In this document: piece after piece, positions 16,543 to 25,185 of the stretch | Layout: each line of letters starts with the position of its first letter | Position numbering within the stretch: the stretch's first letter is position 1 | Assembly: GCF_003325375.1 (NCBI RefSeq) | Contig: NZ_CP030862.1 | Span: 6,391,501-6,455,500 of the forward strand | Reading direction: 5' to 3' | Source: Streptomyces globosus | GTDB lineage: Bacteria > Actinomycetota > Actinomycetes > Streptomycetales > Streptomycetaceae | Length of the DNA: 64,000 bases | The notes under the pieces: model-generated | Database searches by the model: none | What the model was told of the DNA's origin: nothing | What the model saw: the letters and a program-made list of their open reading frames with translations, nothing else | Translations under genes and position numbers: made by a program

Positions 16543-18993
16543 ATGTCTGCACCCCCTCTGCGCTCCGCGCGGATGACCGGTCTGCTCGTGTCCGCCACTG
16601 CGGTCGCCGCAGGCCTCGTATCGGCCGGCCCCGCACAGGCGATCACCGGACCCGAAGCCCAGGCGGCCCAGCACGCCTACGCCGCAAAGCTGACCATCGG
16701 CGACGAGGCCAACAACCGGGGCTGCACCGGCACTCTGGTGGACCCGCGTTGGGTCCTGACCGCCGCGAGCTGCTTCGCAGCCACCCCCGGCAAGCCGGTT
16801 CCTGCCGGAAAGCCCGCCCTGAAGACGACTGCCGTGCTGGGCCGGCAGAGCCATGACATCGTCGAGGTCTCCGCGAGTGCCTCCGACCGAGACGTGGTCC
16901 TGGCCCGCCTCGCCGCCCCCGTAGTGGATATCGCCCCCGTCAAGCTCGCCGGCAGCGCGCCGGCGGCGGGCACCGAGGTCACCGCGGCAGGCTTCGGCCG
17001 GACGAAGACCGAGTGGGTGCCCGGCAGCCTCCACACCGGTACCTTCACCGTGAACGGATCCGACGCCACCACCCTCGCCCTCACCGGCAAGGGCACCGAC
17101 GCCATCTGCAAGGGCGACACCGGCGGCCCGCTGCTGAACGCCGCCGGGGAACTCGTGGCGGTCAACAGCCGTTCCTGGCAGGGCGGCTGCCTCGGAACGA
17201 ACGCGGCCGAGACCCGCACCGGAGCCGTGTCCGCCCGTGCCGACGACCTCGGGGCGTGGATCGGCCAGGTCACCGCTCCCCGCAACGGCGACCAGGTGGC
17301 CCTGCTCGCTGGTGGCGGCGGCACCATGTGGTCGCAGTTCGGCGACCTCGGGTACGGCGAGTACGGTTCGTCGTGGAGCAAGGTCGACGGCCAGGACGTC
17401 TCCCGGGTGAGCACGGTCCGCCACGGGGACGCGGTCCGTGCCTACGCCATCGCAGGCGGCCACGTCCACGCCCGGGACCTCGACCTCGCGACCGGCAGGT
17501 GGTCCGGCTGGGGCCAGGTTCCGGGCAACGCCGCCGGAGCGAAGGACATCTCCGCCGCCCTCGTCGGTGACACGGTCCACGTGCTGATCGTCGGCTCCGA
17601 CGGCAACCTGTACCAGCAGGCCGCCGACTACCGGGCAGGCCGCTGGAACAATGCCTGGACCGCCGTTGGGGCGGTCGGGCTCTCCCACATCACCAGCGCC
17701 GCCACAGGGACCACTGTGCGTGTCCAGGGCATCGGCGGCGGCCATGTCTACGGACGCGACTACGACATCCGCACCGGCACCTGGTCTCCCTGGGGTGCGG
17801 TCCCGGGCGGCGTCAGCGGCGCGGTCGACATCTCCTCCAGCACCGTAGGAAACAACGTCCACGTCCAGATCATCGGCTCCGACGGCGGCATCTGGACCCA
17901 GTTCGGCGACTATGACAACGGCCGCTGGAACGACACCTGGACCAAGGTCGGCGGCACCGGCCTCACCCGCATCAGCAGCATCCCGTCCGGCAGCGGCGTC
18001 GAGCTCTACGCCGTCGGCGGCGACGGCAGGATCAGCAAGGCGTCGATGAACACCGCCACCGGCAAGTGGAGCGCCTTCAACGAGGTCCAAGGCAGCCTCA
18101 CCGGGGCTTCCGACGTGGCCGCCGCGGTCGCCGTCGCCCCCTCGAAGGTGACGCTGGCCGCGGCCGCCGGCGGCACCCTGTTCAGCCAGAACGGCAAGCT
18201 GGACACCGGCACCTTCGGCACCGAGTGGGCCAACGTCGGCGGCGCCACCGTCACGAGCCTCGCCGCGGTGGACCACGGCGGCGTCATCCGCTACGTCGGC
18301 GTCGCCGACGGCAAGGTCTACGACCGCACGTACGACCCGCGCAGCCGCGTCTGGGGCAGCTGGACTGCCATCCCCGGTGGCGCCACCGGCGTCAAGGACG
18401 TCTCCGCCGCCATGATCAGCAATGTCCTGTACGTCCAGATCATCGGTTCCAACGGTGGCCTGTACACGCAAATCGGCGACTACAACGCCGGCCGCTGGAA
18501 CGACACCTGGACCCCGGTCGCCGGATCCACGGGCTTGACCGGCATCGCCAGTGTCAAGGCCGGCCCCTTCGTCCGCCTCTACGGCATCAACGGCGGCAAG
18601 GTCTACGGACGCGACTTCGACAGCCGCAGCCGCACCTGGACGGTCTGGGGCGAACTGCCCGGCAACCTCGCCGGTGCCGACGACATCGCGGTCTCCAGCA
18701 TCGGCCACACCGTCCACGTACAGGCCATCGCCTCCGACGGCGCGCTCTACGCGCAGACCGGCGACTACCTGGCCGGGAGCTGGAAGCCGGCCTGGAACAA
18801 GATCGGCGGCAGCGGCCTGACCCGCATCACGAGTACCTCCGCAGCCAACAACGTCCACGTCTACGCCACCGATGCGGCCGGCAAGGTCCAGAGCACGACC
18901 CTCGACTCGACGCTGGGCTTTTGGACCGACTGGCGCGCGATCCCCGGCACCCTCGCCGGCCCGACCGACATCACCGCCACCTTCACCCGATAG
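16543..18993 (+). CDS. Secreted trypsin-like pseudoprotease with lectin-like beta-propeller
   Basis: 816 residues, ATG after AAGGAAG. Signal peptide to about residue 33 (AGPAQA). Residues ~34-250 are an S1 trypsin fold, but the catalytic His of TAAHC is Ser76 (VLTAASCF) and the catalytic Ser of GDSGGP is Thr193 (CKGDTGGPLL); only the Asp (D117 in RDVVLARL) remains. It is therefore predicted inactive. Residues ~260-816 form six units of about 93 residues with the pattern VHVQIIGSDGGLYTQ...GRWNDTW...VYGRDYD...W..WG.VPG, like PLL/tectonin propeller blades, suggesting glycan or surface binding. Automated annotation would call it a protease. Confidence 0.92.
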   Translation: MSAPPLRSARMTGLLVSATAVAAGLVSAGPAQAITGPEAQAAQHAYAAKLTIGDEANNRGCTGTLVDPRWVLTAASCFAATPGKPVPAGKPALKTTAVLGRQSHDIVEVSASASDRDVVLARLAAPVVDIAPVKLAGSAPAAGTEVTAAGFGRTKTEWVPGSLHTGTFTVNGSDATTLALTGKGTDAICKGDTGGPLLNAAGELVAVNSRSWQGGCLGTNAAETRTGAVSARADDLGAWIGQVTAPRNGDQVALLAGGGGTMWSQFGDLGYGEYGSSWSKVDGQDVSRVSTVRHGDAVRAYAIAGGHVHARDLDLATGRWSGWGQVPGNAAGAKDISAALVGDTVHVLIVGSDGNLYQQAADYRAGRWNNAWTAVGAVGLSHITSAATGTTVRVQGIGGGHVYGRDYDIRTGTWSPWGAVPGGVSGAVDISSSTVGNNVHVQIIGSDGGIWTQFGDYDNGRWNDTWTKVGGTGLTRISSIPSGSGVELYAVGGDGRISKASMNTATGKWSAFNEVQGSLTGASDVAAAVAVAPSKVTLAAAAGGTLFSQNGKLDTGTFGTEWANVGGATVTSLAAVDHGGVIRYVGVADGKVYDRTYDPRSRVWGSWTAIPGGATGVKDVSAAMISNVLYVQIIGSNGGLYTQIGDYNAGRWNDTWTPVAGSTGLTGIASVKAGPFVRLYGINGGKVYGRDFDSRSRTWTVWGELPGNLAGADDIAVSSIGHTVHVQAIASDGALYAQTGDYLAGSWKPAWNKIGGSGLTRITSTSAANNVHVYATDAAGKVQSTTLDSTLGFWTDWRAIPGTLAGPTDITATFTR

Positions 18994-19010
18994 ATCGCCG
19001 CCCGCAGGCC

Positions 19011-19045
19011 CGCCCGTACCACGGCAACGCACCGTGGCACGGGCG
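19011..19045 (+). terminator. Hairpin after the first pseudoprotease gene
   Basis: CGCCCGT-A-CCACGG pairs with CCGTGG-C-ACGGGCG around a 7-base loop: a 13-bp stem with one mismatch, 18 bp after the stop at 18993. It probably separates the two paralogous genes into independent transcripts. Confidence 0.7.
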
Positions 19046-19170
19046 CGGCCGCCACCGTCCGCACCGCGGAGTGCGGCAGCCGCACTGCGGCGAACTCAGC
19101 GCCCGTAAGCCGGCCCTGACCGAGCTGCTCGCGCAGTGCGCACCGAATCCCACCGACAAGGACGTTCCCC

Positions 19171-20712
19171 ATGTCTGCTCTCCGCCCCCATCCGACGCGG
19201 ACGACCAGCCTCGTCGTGACCGCGACCGCGGTCGCCGCCGGCCTGGCCGTCGTCGCCCCGGCCCATGCCCTCACCGGCCCGGAAGCCCCATCCGGCCAAT
19301 ACGCGCCTGTCGTGAAGCTGAACATCGGCGACGAGGCGAACGCGCGCGGCTGCACCGGCACGCTCGTCGACCAGTGGTGGGTCGCCACCGCCGCCAGCTG
19401 CTTCGCCGCCCACCCGGGCGAGCAGGTCCCCGCAGGGGCCCCCGCTCTGCAGGCCACCGTCACGCTCGCCAACGGCGAGACCCGCGAGATCACTGAGCTC
19501 GCCCCCCGCGCAGAGCGCGACCTGGTCCTGGCCCGTCTCGTACTGCCGGCCAGGGACGCGGCCACCGCAAAGGTCTCCGCCACCCTCCCGGCGGCCGGCG
19601 GCGACCTCACCGCGGCCGGCTTCGGCAGGACGAAGACCGAGTGGGTGCCGGACAAGCTCCACACCGGCACGTTCAGCCTCGACTCTGCGACTGCCACCAC
19701 ACTGGCGATCACGGGCAAGGGCACCGACGCCGTCTGCAAGGGCGACACCGGCGGCCCCCTCCTCAACGCTGCAGGTGAACTCGTCGCCGTCAACAGCCGC
19801 TCATGGCAGGGCGGCTGCCTGGGCAGCAACCCGGCCGAAACCCGTACGGGCGCCATCGCCGCCCGCACCGACGACCTCACCCAGTGGATTGCCAAGACCA
19901 TCGAACCGCGGCGCTCCGCGGCTGCGAACGAGGTCGGCGGCAGTGACCAGGTGCGGTGGGCCGACTGGAACGGCGACGGCAAGCCCGACTACATCAGCAT
20001 CGCCGGCAACGGCAACGTCAGCGTCTGGCTGAACCGCGGCCCCAACGCCTGGCAGGGCATCGGCAGGGTCGCCACCGGCACCACCACCGACCGCTCCCGC
20101 ATACGCCTCGCCGACTTCGACGGCGACGGCAAGGCCGACTACTGGGCCATCAACCCCAACGGCTCCGTCAACGTCCACATCAACCGCGGAGGCGACGGCG
20201 CCGGCGGCTGGCAGAACCTGGGCATCGTGGCGACGGGCGTCACCACCAAGCAGGACCAGATCCGTTTCGCCGACTGGGACGGTGACGGTCGCTCGGACTT
20301 CCTCACCATCGCCGACAACGGCAACGTCAACGTCTGGCTGAACCGCGGCCCCAACGCCTGGCAGGGCATCGGCAGGGTCGCCACCGGCACCACCACCGAC
20401 CGCTCCCGCATACGCCTCGCCGACTTCGACGGCGACGGCAAGGCCGACTACTGGGCCATCAACCCCAACGGCTCCGTCAACGTCCACATCAACCGCGGGG
20501 GTGACGTCGGCGGCGGCTGGACCAACATCGGCCAGGTTGCCTCCGGGGTGACCACCGAACACAACCGCGTTCACTTCGCGGACTTCGACGGTGACACCCA
20601 CGCCGACTACCTGCTGCGCAGCAGCGGCACCAGCACGGCCTACAGCGTCTGGCTCGGCAACGGCCAGGTCAACGCATGGAACGGCCTCGGCCAGATCGCC
20701 AGCGGCGTCTGA
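19171..20712 (+). CDS. Secreted trypsin-like pseudoprotease with FG-GAP/VCBS repeats
   Basis: 513 residues, ATG after AAGGAC. Signal peptide to about residue 33 (APAHA). The S1-like domain is a close paralogue of the gene just upstream and shares the same replacements at the same numbers: Ser76 for the catalytic His (VATAASCF), Thr193 for the catalytic Ser (CKGDTGGPLL), Asp117 kept. From ~residue 260 on, five FG-GAP-type calcium-binding repeats (DWNGDGKPDYISI, DFDGDGKADYWAI and similar) form a partial propeller. Predicted to be a non-proteolytic extracellular binding protein. The domain swap against the neighbour shows duplication followed by recombination of the C-terminal module. Confidence 0.92.
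   Translation: MSALRPHPTRTTSLVVTATAVAAGLAVVAPAHALTGPEAPSGQYAPVVKLNIGDEANARGCTGTLVDQWWVATAASCFAAHPGEQVPAGAPALQATVTLANGETREITELAPRAERDLVLARLVLPARDAATAKVSATLPAAGGDLTAAGFGRTKTEWVPDKLHTGTFSLDSATATTLAITGKGTDAVCKGDTGGPLLNAAGELVAVNSRSWQGGCLGSNPAETRTGAIAARTDDLTQWIAKTIEPRRSAAANEVGGSDQVRWADWNGDGKPDYISIAGNGNVSVWLNRGPNAWQGIGRVATGTTTDRSRIRLADFDGDGKADYWAINPNGSVNVHINRGGDGAGGWQNLGIVATGVTTKQDQIRFADWDGDGRSDFLTIADNGNVNVWLNRGPNAWQGIGRVATGTTTDRSRIRLADFDGDGKADYWAINPNGSVNVHINRGGDVGGGWTNIGQVASGVTTEHNRVHFADFDGDTHADYLLRSSGTSTAYSVWLGNGQVNAWNGLGQIASGV
20022..20498 (+). repeat. 168-bp perfect direct repeat inside the FG-GAP region
   Basis: Bases 20022-20189 are repeated without a mismatch at 20331-20498, an offset of 309 bp (103 codons). 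It encodes two successive FG-GAP repeats. Identity at every synonymous position means a recent duplication or ongoing gene conversion. Confidence 0.95.
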
Positions 20713-20724
20713 CCACGTCCGGTT

Positions 20725-20769
20725 CGGCCACCCCTCCCGGGGATCTGCGGTCGTCGGGAGAGGTGGCCG
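20725..20769. terminator. Bidirectional terminator between convergent genes
   Basis: CGGCCACC-C-CTCCC (20725-20738) pairs with GGGAG-A-GGTGGCCG (20756-20769), a 13-bp stem with one mismatch, between the FG-GAP gene and the EF-hand gene. Confidence 0.75.
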
Positions 20770-20815
20770 TTCCCGTCCGAGGCGTCAGGAGGCCCAGGTG
20801 GCCGGAGAACGGAGG

Positions 20816-21334
20816 TCAGGCGTCCGGGGCCTCGACGCCGCAGTACGCCGCGAACGCCGCCAGGACGTCGTCCTCCGCGATGAGGCCGTCCCCGTCCGTG
20901 TCGAGGCCCGCCGCCACCTGCCCGGCGAGCTCCGCCGGCGTGCCGAGCACGTGCAGCACGCGCGCCGCCGCCTCCGGGGGCGTCCCCGCGCCGTCCCCGC
21001 CGGCCGCGGCGAGCACCGCGTGGAGGAACGGGCGGGCGATCTCCGCGAAGCGGTGCGGGTTGTCCCGCAGCCGCTTCGCCGCGCCGGTGACGAACTCCTC
21101 ACGGGTCACCCGCTGGTCGCCGTCGACGTCGGCGATGCCGGCCATGCCCTGCCAGAAGGCCTCGGCGCCCGCGAAGACGGCCTGGCCCTTCTCCGACCGT
21201 GCCGTCGTGCCGAATTCGGCCAGGACCGCCCGGGCGGCCGCGCTGAAGTCCTCGCGGTCGATGTATCCGTTGCCGTCCTGGTCGAAGGCGGCGAATCGGG
21301 CGGCGATCTTGCGCTCGTACTCTGCGCTGTCCAT
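20816..21334 (-). CDS. EF-hand calcium-binding protein (calerythrin-like)
   Basis: 172 residues, no signal peptide, so cytosolic. Three clear EF-hand loops are visible: DQDGNGYIDRED near residue 18, DVDGDQRVTREE near 69, and DTDGDGLIAEDD near 143; a degenerate fourth hand lies between the second and third. This matches the four-hand calerythrin/Cab proteins of actinomycetes, thought to buffer or sense calcium during development. It is transcribed alone, divergent from the sigma factor gene. Confidence 0.92.
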   Translation of the reverse strand: MDSAEYERKIAARFAAFDQDGNGYIDREDFSAAARAVLAEFGTTARSEKGQAVFAGAEAFWQGMAGIADVDGDQRVTREEFVTGAAKRLRDNPHRFAEIARPFLHAVLAAAGGDGAGTPPEAAARVLHVLGTPAELAGQVAAGLDTDGDGLIAEDDVLAAFAAYCGVEAPDA

Positions 21335-21648
21335 AGCGGCGTTCCGCCTTCACATGTGCGGTGGGGTGCAGTTCAAGACAAGGCGAGAGCGTAAGCCCTC
21401 GATGGCCCGCACGTTAAGCCGAGGTGCCCCGCAGGTGGCCGCATCGAACCCGCGCACGAGGAGCGCGGCGGGGCGCGCACCCGCGGTCGCGTGTGCCGCC
21501 GCCCGGTGCGCCGTCGCCGCCGTCCCCCGAAGGCCCGTCAGCGTGCTAGCACGGCGCCGCACTTACGGGGCGGCTTCCGCCAAAAGATTCGCGCACGGGC
21601 CCGTGGCCAGTACATTCGTGGGGTCGACACACGGCTGGGGGCAGCACA
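21335..21648. other. Divergent promoter region without recognised sites
   Basis: 314 bp between the EF-hand gene and the sigma-factor gene. No ORF with good coding signals, no clear inverted repeat and no convincing -35/-10 pair were seen. Confidence 0.5.
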
Positions 21649-22227
21649 ATGCCGAAGGACGTACCACCGCGCTGGGACCGCCGCATGCAGCAGCGCCTCG
21701 CCCGCGGCGAGGCCGCCGCACTCGGAGAGCTGTACGACCGGTTCGCGTCCCTCGTGCACGGCCTGGCGCACCGGGTCCTCGGCGACGAGGGCGGCGCCGA
21801 CCGCGTCACCCGCGAGGTGTTCGGCTACATCTGGCAGCACCCGGAGGCCTACGACCCCCGGCAGGGCTCCATGCGCTCCTGGGTGGCCCGGATCGCCCAG
21901 GGGCGGGCAGTGGACCGGCTCCGCCAGGCCGAGCGGGGCCGCGGCTCCCGCGAGGAGCTGGAGGAGAAGGTCCGCAGCGCCAACGCCGCCGCCCGCGCCG
22001 ACTACATCGTCACGTCCATGCCCGCGCCGCTGCGGGCCGCGCTGGAACTCGCGTACTTCCAGCGCCGCGACTACCGGCAGGCCGCCGCGGACCTCCGGAT
22101 CAGCGAGGACGAGGCCCGGCGCCGGCTCCGCCTCGGCCTGCAGCTGCTGTCGACCGCCAACGCCCTCCCGCAGGAGGACACCGCACCGCCCGGATACGGC
22201 CCGCCCGGATATGGAACCCCCCGATGA
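21649..22227 (+). CDS. ECF-type RNA polymerase sigma factor
   Basis: 192 residues. Region 2 is LGELYDRFASLVHGLAHRVL through PRQGSMRSWVARIAQGRAVDRLR; region 4 is LRAALELAYFQRRDYRQAAADL followed by RISEDEARRRLRLGLQLL. The C-terminal tail is Pro/Gly-rich. It overlaps the next gene by 4 bp (ATGA), and that gene encodes a zinc-finger anti-sigma-like protein, so the sigma factor is probably held inactive by its neighbour until a signal arrives. No autoregulated ECF promoter was recognised upstream. Confidence 0.92.
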   Translation: MPKDVPPRWDRRMQQRLARGEAAALGELYDRFASLVHGLAHRVLGDEGGADRVTREVFGYIWQHPEAYDPRQGSMRSWVARIAQGRAVDRLRQAERGRGSREELEEKVRSANAAARADYIVTSMPAPLRAALELAYFQRRDYRQAAADLRISEDEARRRLRLGLQLLSTANALPQEDTAPPGYGPPGYGTPR

Positions 22228-23564
22228 ACGGTCCCGACGACGGACGCGACGGCCCCGGCGGCCCGGGCGGCCCCGGCGGCCGCCGCCCCGGCCCCGAAGA
22301 ACAGCAGGTCGGCGGGGCGCCCCGGATACCGGGCCCGCGCGGCGCGGCCGGCACCCTCGACCCCGCGCACGCGCCGCCCCCGCAGGACCCGCCCCCGGCG
22401 CCGGACGGCGCGCCCCCGACGGCGGCGGAGTCCCCGGCACCGGGCGGGCGGGCCCCCGAGCCCCGCTCGCACACCGTGCTGAAGTCCCTGCTCGGCGCGT
22501 GGGCGCTCGCCGCGTGCTCCGCCGAGGAGACGCAGGCCGTGGAGGAGCACCTCACCGAGTGCGCGCCCTGCGCGGAGGAGGCGCTGCGGCTGCGCGACGC
22601 GGTCGGCCTGCTGCACCGCGAGGAGAGTCTGGACCTCAAGCCGATGCTGCGGTCGCGCGTCCTGGAGGAGTGCCTGGGCAAGCGGCCCGCCCGCATCCCC
22701 GTCCCGGCGTGGGCGGGCCCGTACGACACCGAGACCGCGCGGCTCGACGCGCTGCTGCGGGACTTCGGCGACGGCGAGTGGGAGACCCCGGTCCGGCTGA
22801 AGTGGTTCGAGGAGGAGCGGCGGCGCACCCGCCGCACGACGGTCGCCGGGGTCATCGGCCACCTGATGACCGTGGACGGGCTCGTCGCGGCGGCCCTCGG
22901 GCTCGACGACCCGCTCGGCGGCGGGGCGCCGCAGCAGGGCGGGGCGACCGCCCGCACCGAGCACTACTGGAGCTCCGCCGGGCAGCCGCCGACCCGGCAC
23001 GTCCGCAAGCCGTGGCGGGAGCAGGGGCACGCCCTCCTGCGGACCGTCTCGTTCGCGGGCCGGGGCGCGGCCGGGCTGACCGTGGACTACGGGCCGTTCG
23101 CCCTGCCGCTCGGCGACGCCTTCCTGGAGCGCGCCTTCGAGTGCTGGGTGCACGCCTGGGACATCGCGGAGGCGGTGGACTACCCGTACGACGCGCCGTC
23201 GGGGCCGGACCTGAACCGGATGATCGACCTGGCGGCGCGGCTCCTGCCGAGCGCGCTGGCGCACCGGCGGCGGACGGGCCTCGCTGCCCCGGCGCGCCGG
23301 CTCGCCGAGGCGGGCGCGCCGGGCCGGACCCTGCGCCTGGAGATCGAGGGCTCGGGCGGCGGCAGCTGGGACATCGCGCTGGACTCCCCGGCGGCCGCAC
23401 CGTCGCCGGAGCACACGGTGGCGCGGATCGCGCTGGACGGGGCCGAGTTCTGCCAGCTGGCCGCCGGGCACATCTCCCCGGAGGAGGCGGCCGTCGGGCA
23501 GGACGGCGACCGCGAGGCGATCCGCGACGTGCTGTTCGCCGCCGCCTCGCTGAGCCGCCTCTGA
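22224..23564 (+). CDS. Zinc-finger anti-sigma/maleylpyruvate-isomerase fusion protein
   Basis: 446 residues. After a ~90-residue Pro/Gly-rich disordered start comes a ZAS-type zinc finger, AVEEHLTECAPCAEEAL (H-x3-C-x2-C). Then follows a DinB/maleylpyruvate-isomerase (MDMPI) domain: RLDALLRDFGDGEWETP, VAGVIGHLMTVDGLVAAALG, and AFECWVHAWDIAEAV with the His typical of the metal site, plus the C-terminal MDMPI wing (LDGAEFCQLAAGHISPEEA). Co-translated with the ECF sigma factor, it is its likely regulator. MDMPI enzymes use mycothiol, so thiol or redox sensing is possible; this is inference. No membrane segment, so cytosolic. Confidence 0.88.
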   Translation: MNGPDDGRDGPGGPGGPGGRRPGPEEQQVGGAPRIPGPRGAAGTLDPAHAPPPQDPPPAPDGAPPTAAESPAPGGRAPEPRSHTVLKSLLGAWALAACSAEETQAVEEHLTECAPCAEEALRLRDAVGLLHREESLDLKPMLRSRVLEECLGKRPARIPVPAWAGPYDTETARLDALLRDFGDGEWETPVRLKWFEEERRRTRRTTVAGVIGHLMTVDGLVAAALGLDDPLGGGAPQQGGATARTEHYWSSAGQPPTRHVRKPWREQGHALLRTVSFAGRGAAGLTVDYGPFALPLGDAFLERAFECWVHAWDIAEAVDYPYDAPSGPDLNRMIDLAARLLPSALAHRRRTGLAAPARRLAEAGAPGRTLRLEIEGSGGGSWDIALDSPAAAPSPEHTVARIALDGAEFCQLAAGHISPEEAAVGQDGDREAIRDVLFAAASLSRL

Positions 23565-23645
23565 CCGGGCGGCCGGGGCGGCCGGGCCCGGCAGTGGCCC
23601 GGCAGCGGCCCGGCGGCGGCTCCGGTGCCGGTGCCGGTGCCGGGC

Positions 23646-24521
23646 CTAGGCGAAGACGACCGTGCGGCTGCCGTTCAGCAGGACGCGGTGCTCGCTGTGC
23701 CACTTCACGGCCCGGGCCAGGGCCTGGCACTCCACGTCGCGGCCGACCGCCACGAGCTGGTCCGGGGTGACCTCGTGGCCGACGCGCTCGACCTCCTGCT
23801 CGATGATCGGGCCCTCGTCGAGGTCGGCCGTGACGTAGTGGGCGGTCGCGCCGATCAGCTTCACGCCCCGGGCGTGCGCCTGGTGGTACGGCTTCGCTCC
23901 CTTGAAGCTCGGCAGGAAGGAGTGGTGGATGTTGATGATCCGGCCGCTCAGCTCCCGGCACAGGGTGTCCGAGAGGACCTGCATGTAGCGGGCGAGGACG
24001 ACGAGTTCGACGTTCTCGGCACGGACGATGTCCAGGAGCTTCTGCTCGGCCGCCGCCTTCGTCTCCTTCGTCACCGGGATGTGGTGGAAGGGGATGTCGT
24101 ACGAGGCGACGAGCTCGGCGAAGTCGGTGTGGTTCGAGACCACGGCGGCGATCTCCACCGGCAGGGCGCCGATCCGGGTGCGGAACAGCAGGTCGTTCAG
24201 GCAGTGCCCGAACTTCGAGACCATCAGGACGATCCGCATCCGCTCGTCGGAGCGGTGGATCTGCCAGTCCATGCGGAAGGAGTCGCCGATCGCGGCGAAG
24301 CTGGCCCGCAGCTTCTCCACCGAGACGGGCGGCTCGGCCGAGAAGTGGACCCGCATGAAGAACAGGCCGGTGTCGTGGTCGCCGAACTGGCGGCTGTCCT
24401 CGATGTTGCACCCGGTCATAAACAGGTAGCTGGACACGGCGTGCACGATGCCCTGCTTGTCGGGGCAGGACAGGGTCAGTACGTACTGCTGGGGGGCCTC
24501 GGTGTGCGGGTCGTCGCTCAT
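23646..24521 (-). CDS. purU: Formyltetrahydrofolate deformylase
   Basis: 291 residues from the ATG at 24521; upstream frame extension has no start signal. An N-terminal ACT domain (YVLTLSCPDKQGIVHAVSSYL) regulates the enzyme. The C-terminal formyl-transferase fold has the motif INIHHSFLPSFKGAKPYHQAH and the catalytic Asp region ATAHYVTADLDEGPIIEQ. It hydrolyses 10-formyl-tetrahydrofolate to formate and tetrahydrofolate, feeding formate to purine synthesis and balancing the one-carbon pool. Full length for the family. Confidence 0.97.
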   Translation of the reverse strand: MSDDPHTEAPQQYVLTLSCPDKQGIVHAVSSYLFMTGCNIEDSRQFGDHDTGLFFMRVHFSAEPPVSVEKLRASFAAIGDSFRMDWQIHRSDERMRIVLMVSKFGHCLNDLLFRTRIGALPVEIAAVVSNHTDFAELVASYDIPFHHIPVTKETKAAAEQKLLDIVRAENVELVVLARYMQVLSDTLCRELSGRIINIHHSFLPSFKGAKPYHQAHARGVKLIGATAHYVTADLDEGPIIEQEVERVGHEVTPDQLVAVGRDVECQALARAVKWHSEHRVLLNGSRTVVFA

Positions 24522-24535
24522 GACCCCACAGCTTT

Positions 24536-25039
24536 TCACACGCCGCGGGTCAGGATCCTCAGCAGTTCCAGCGACCGCGGCGCCGCATCCGGGTCGTCGC
24601 CGTCCGACCGCGCCATCCGTACGTGCGCCTCGCGGGCGGCGCGCACGGCCTCGGGCCAGTCCGGGTGGTCCAGGTAGGCGGAGACGGGGGCGTCGGGGCC
24701 GACCTGGTGCAGGATGCGGAGCACGCGCAGGACCGCCGCGTCGACGAGGGCCGCCTCGTGGGCGTCGCGGAAGATCGTGCCGACGTACCTGTCGGCGGAC
24801 CAGCTGTCGAGCCAGGTGTCCTCGACGAGCCGGTACACGGCGTCGGTGACGTCCCCGTATCCCTCGACTCCGGCGAGCCAGGTCTCCTTCTGGAAGACCG
24901 GGTCGGAGATCATGTGCAGCGCCGAGCGCACGTTGCTGCGCCAGCGCCACCACGGCATGTCGTTCAGGGGCATGCCGCCCATGGTGGAGGAGCGGCCGCC
25001 GCGTTTGGAAGTGTTCTTCGAACCTTGGGCGAATGTCAC
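24536..25039 (-). CDS. Conserved Streptomyces protein of unknown function (SCO4402-like)
   Basis: 167 residues from a GTG at 25039 (VTFAQGSKNTSKRGG...); an internal ATG (SSTMGGMPLNDMPWW) could also serve. Mostly helical, Trp- and Asp-rich, with SNVRSALHMISDPVFQKETWL and AALVDAAVLRVLRILHQVGPDAP. No known catalytic motif, signal or membrane segment. It lies 14 bp upstream of purU on the same strand and is probably co-transcribed with it. I recall it as an actinomycete-conserved family named after S. coelicolor SCO4402; its job is unknown. Confidence 0.85.
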   Translation of the reverse strand: MTFAQGSKNTSKRGGRSSTMGGMPLNDMPWWRWRSNVRSALHMISDPVFQKETWLAGVEGYGDVTDAVYRLVEDTWLDSWSADRYVGTIFRDAHEAALVDAAVLRVLRILHQVGPDAPVSAYLDHPDWPEAVRAAREAHVRMARSDGDDPDAAPRSLELLRILTRGV

Positions 25040-25185
25040 GCTTTCGATCGTACGTTCCCCTCTGATGCGATCTTGAGGCACCTGCGGTGGAGGCGCGGGG
25101 CGCGTACACCCCCTGGCTTTCACCCGGCCGTCACCGTCCGTTGCACCACTCTCACTCCCGCGTTCCCCCCGGGCCGGAATGGTGC

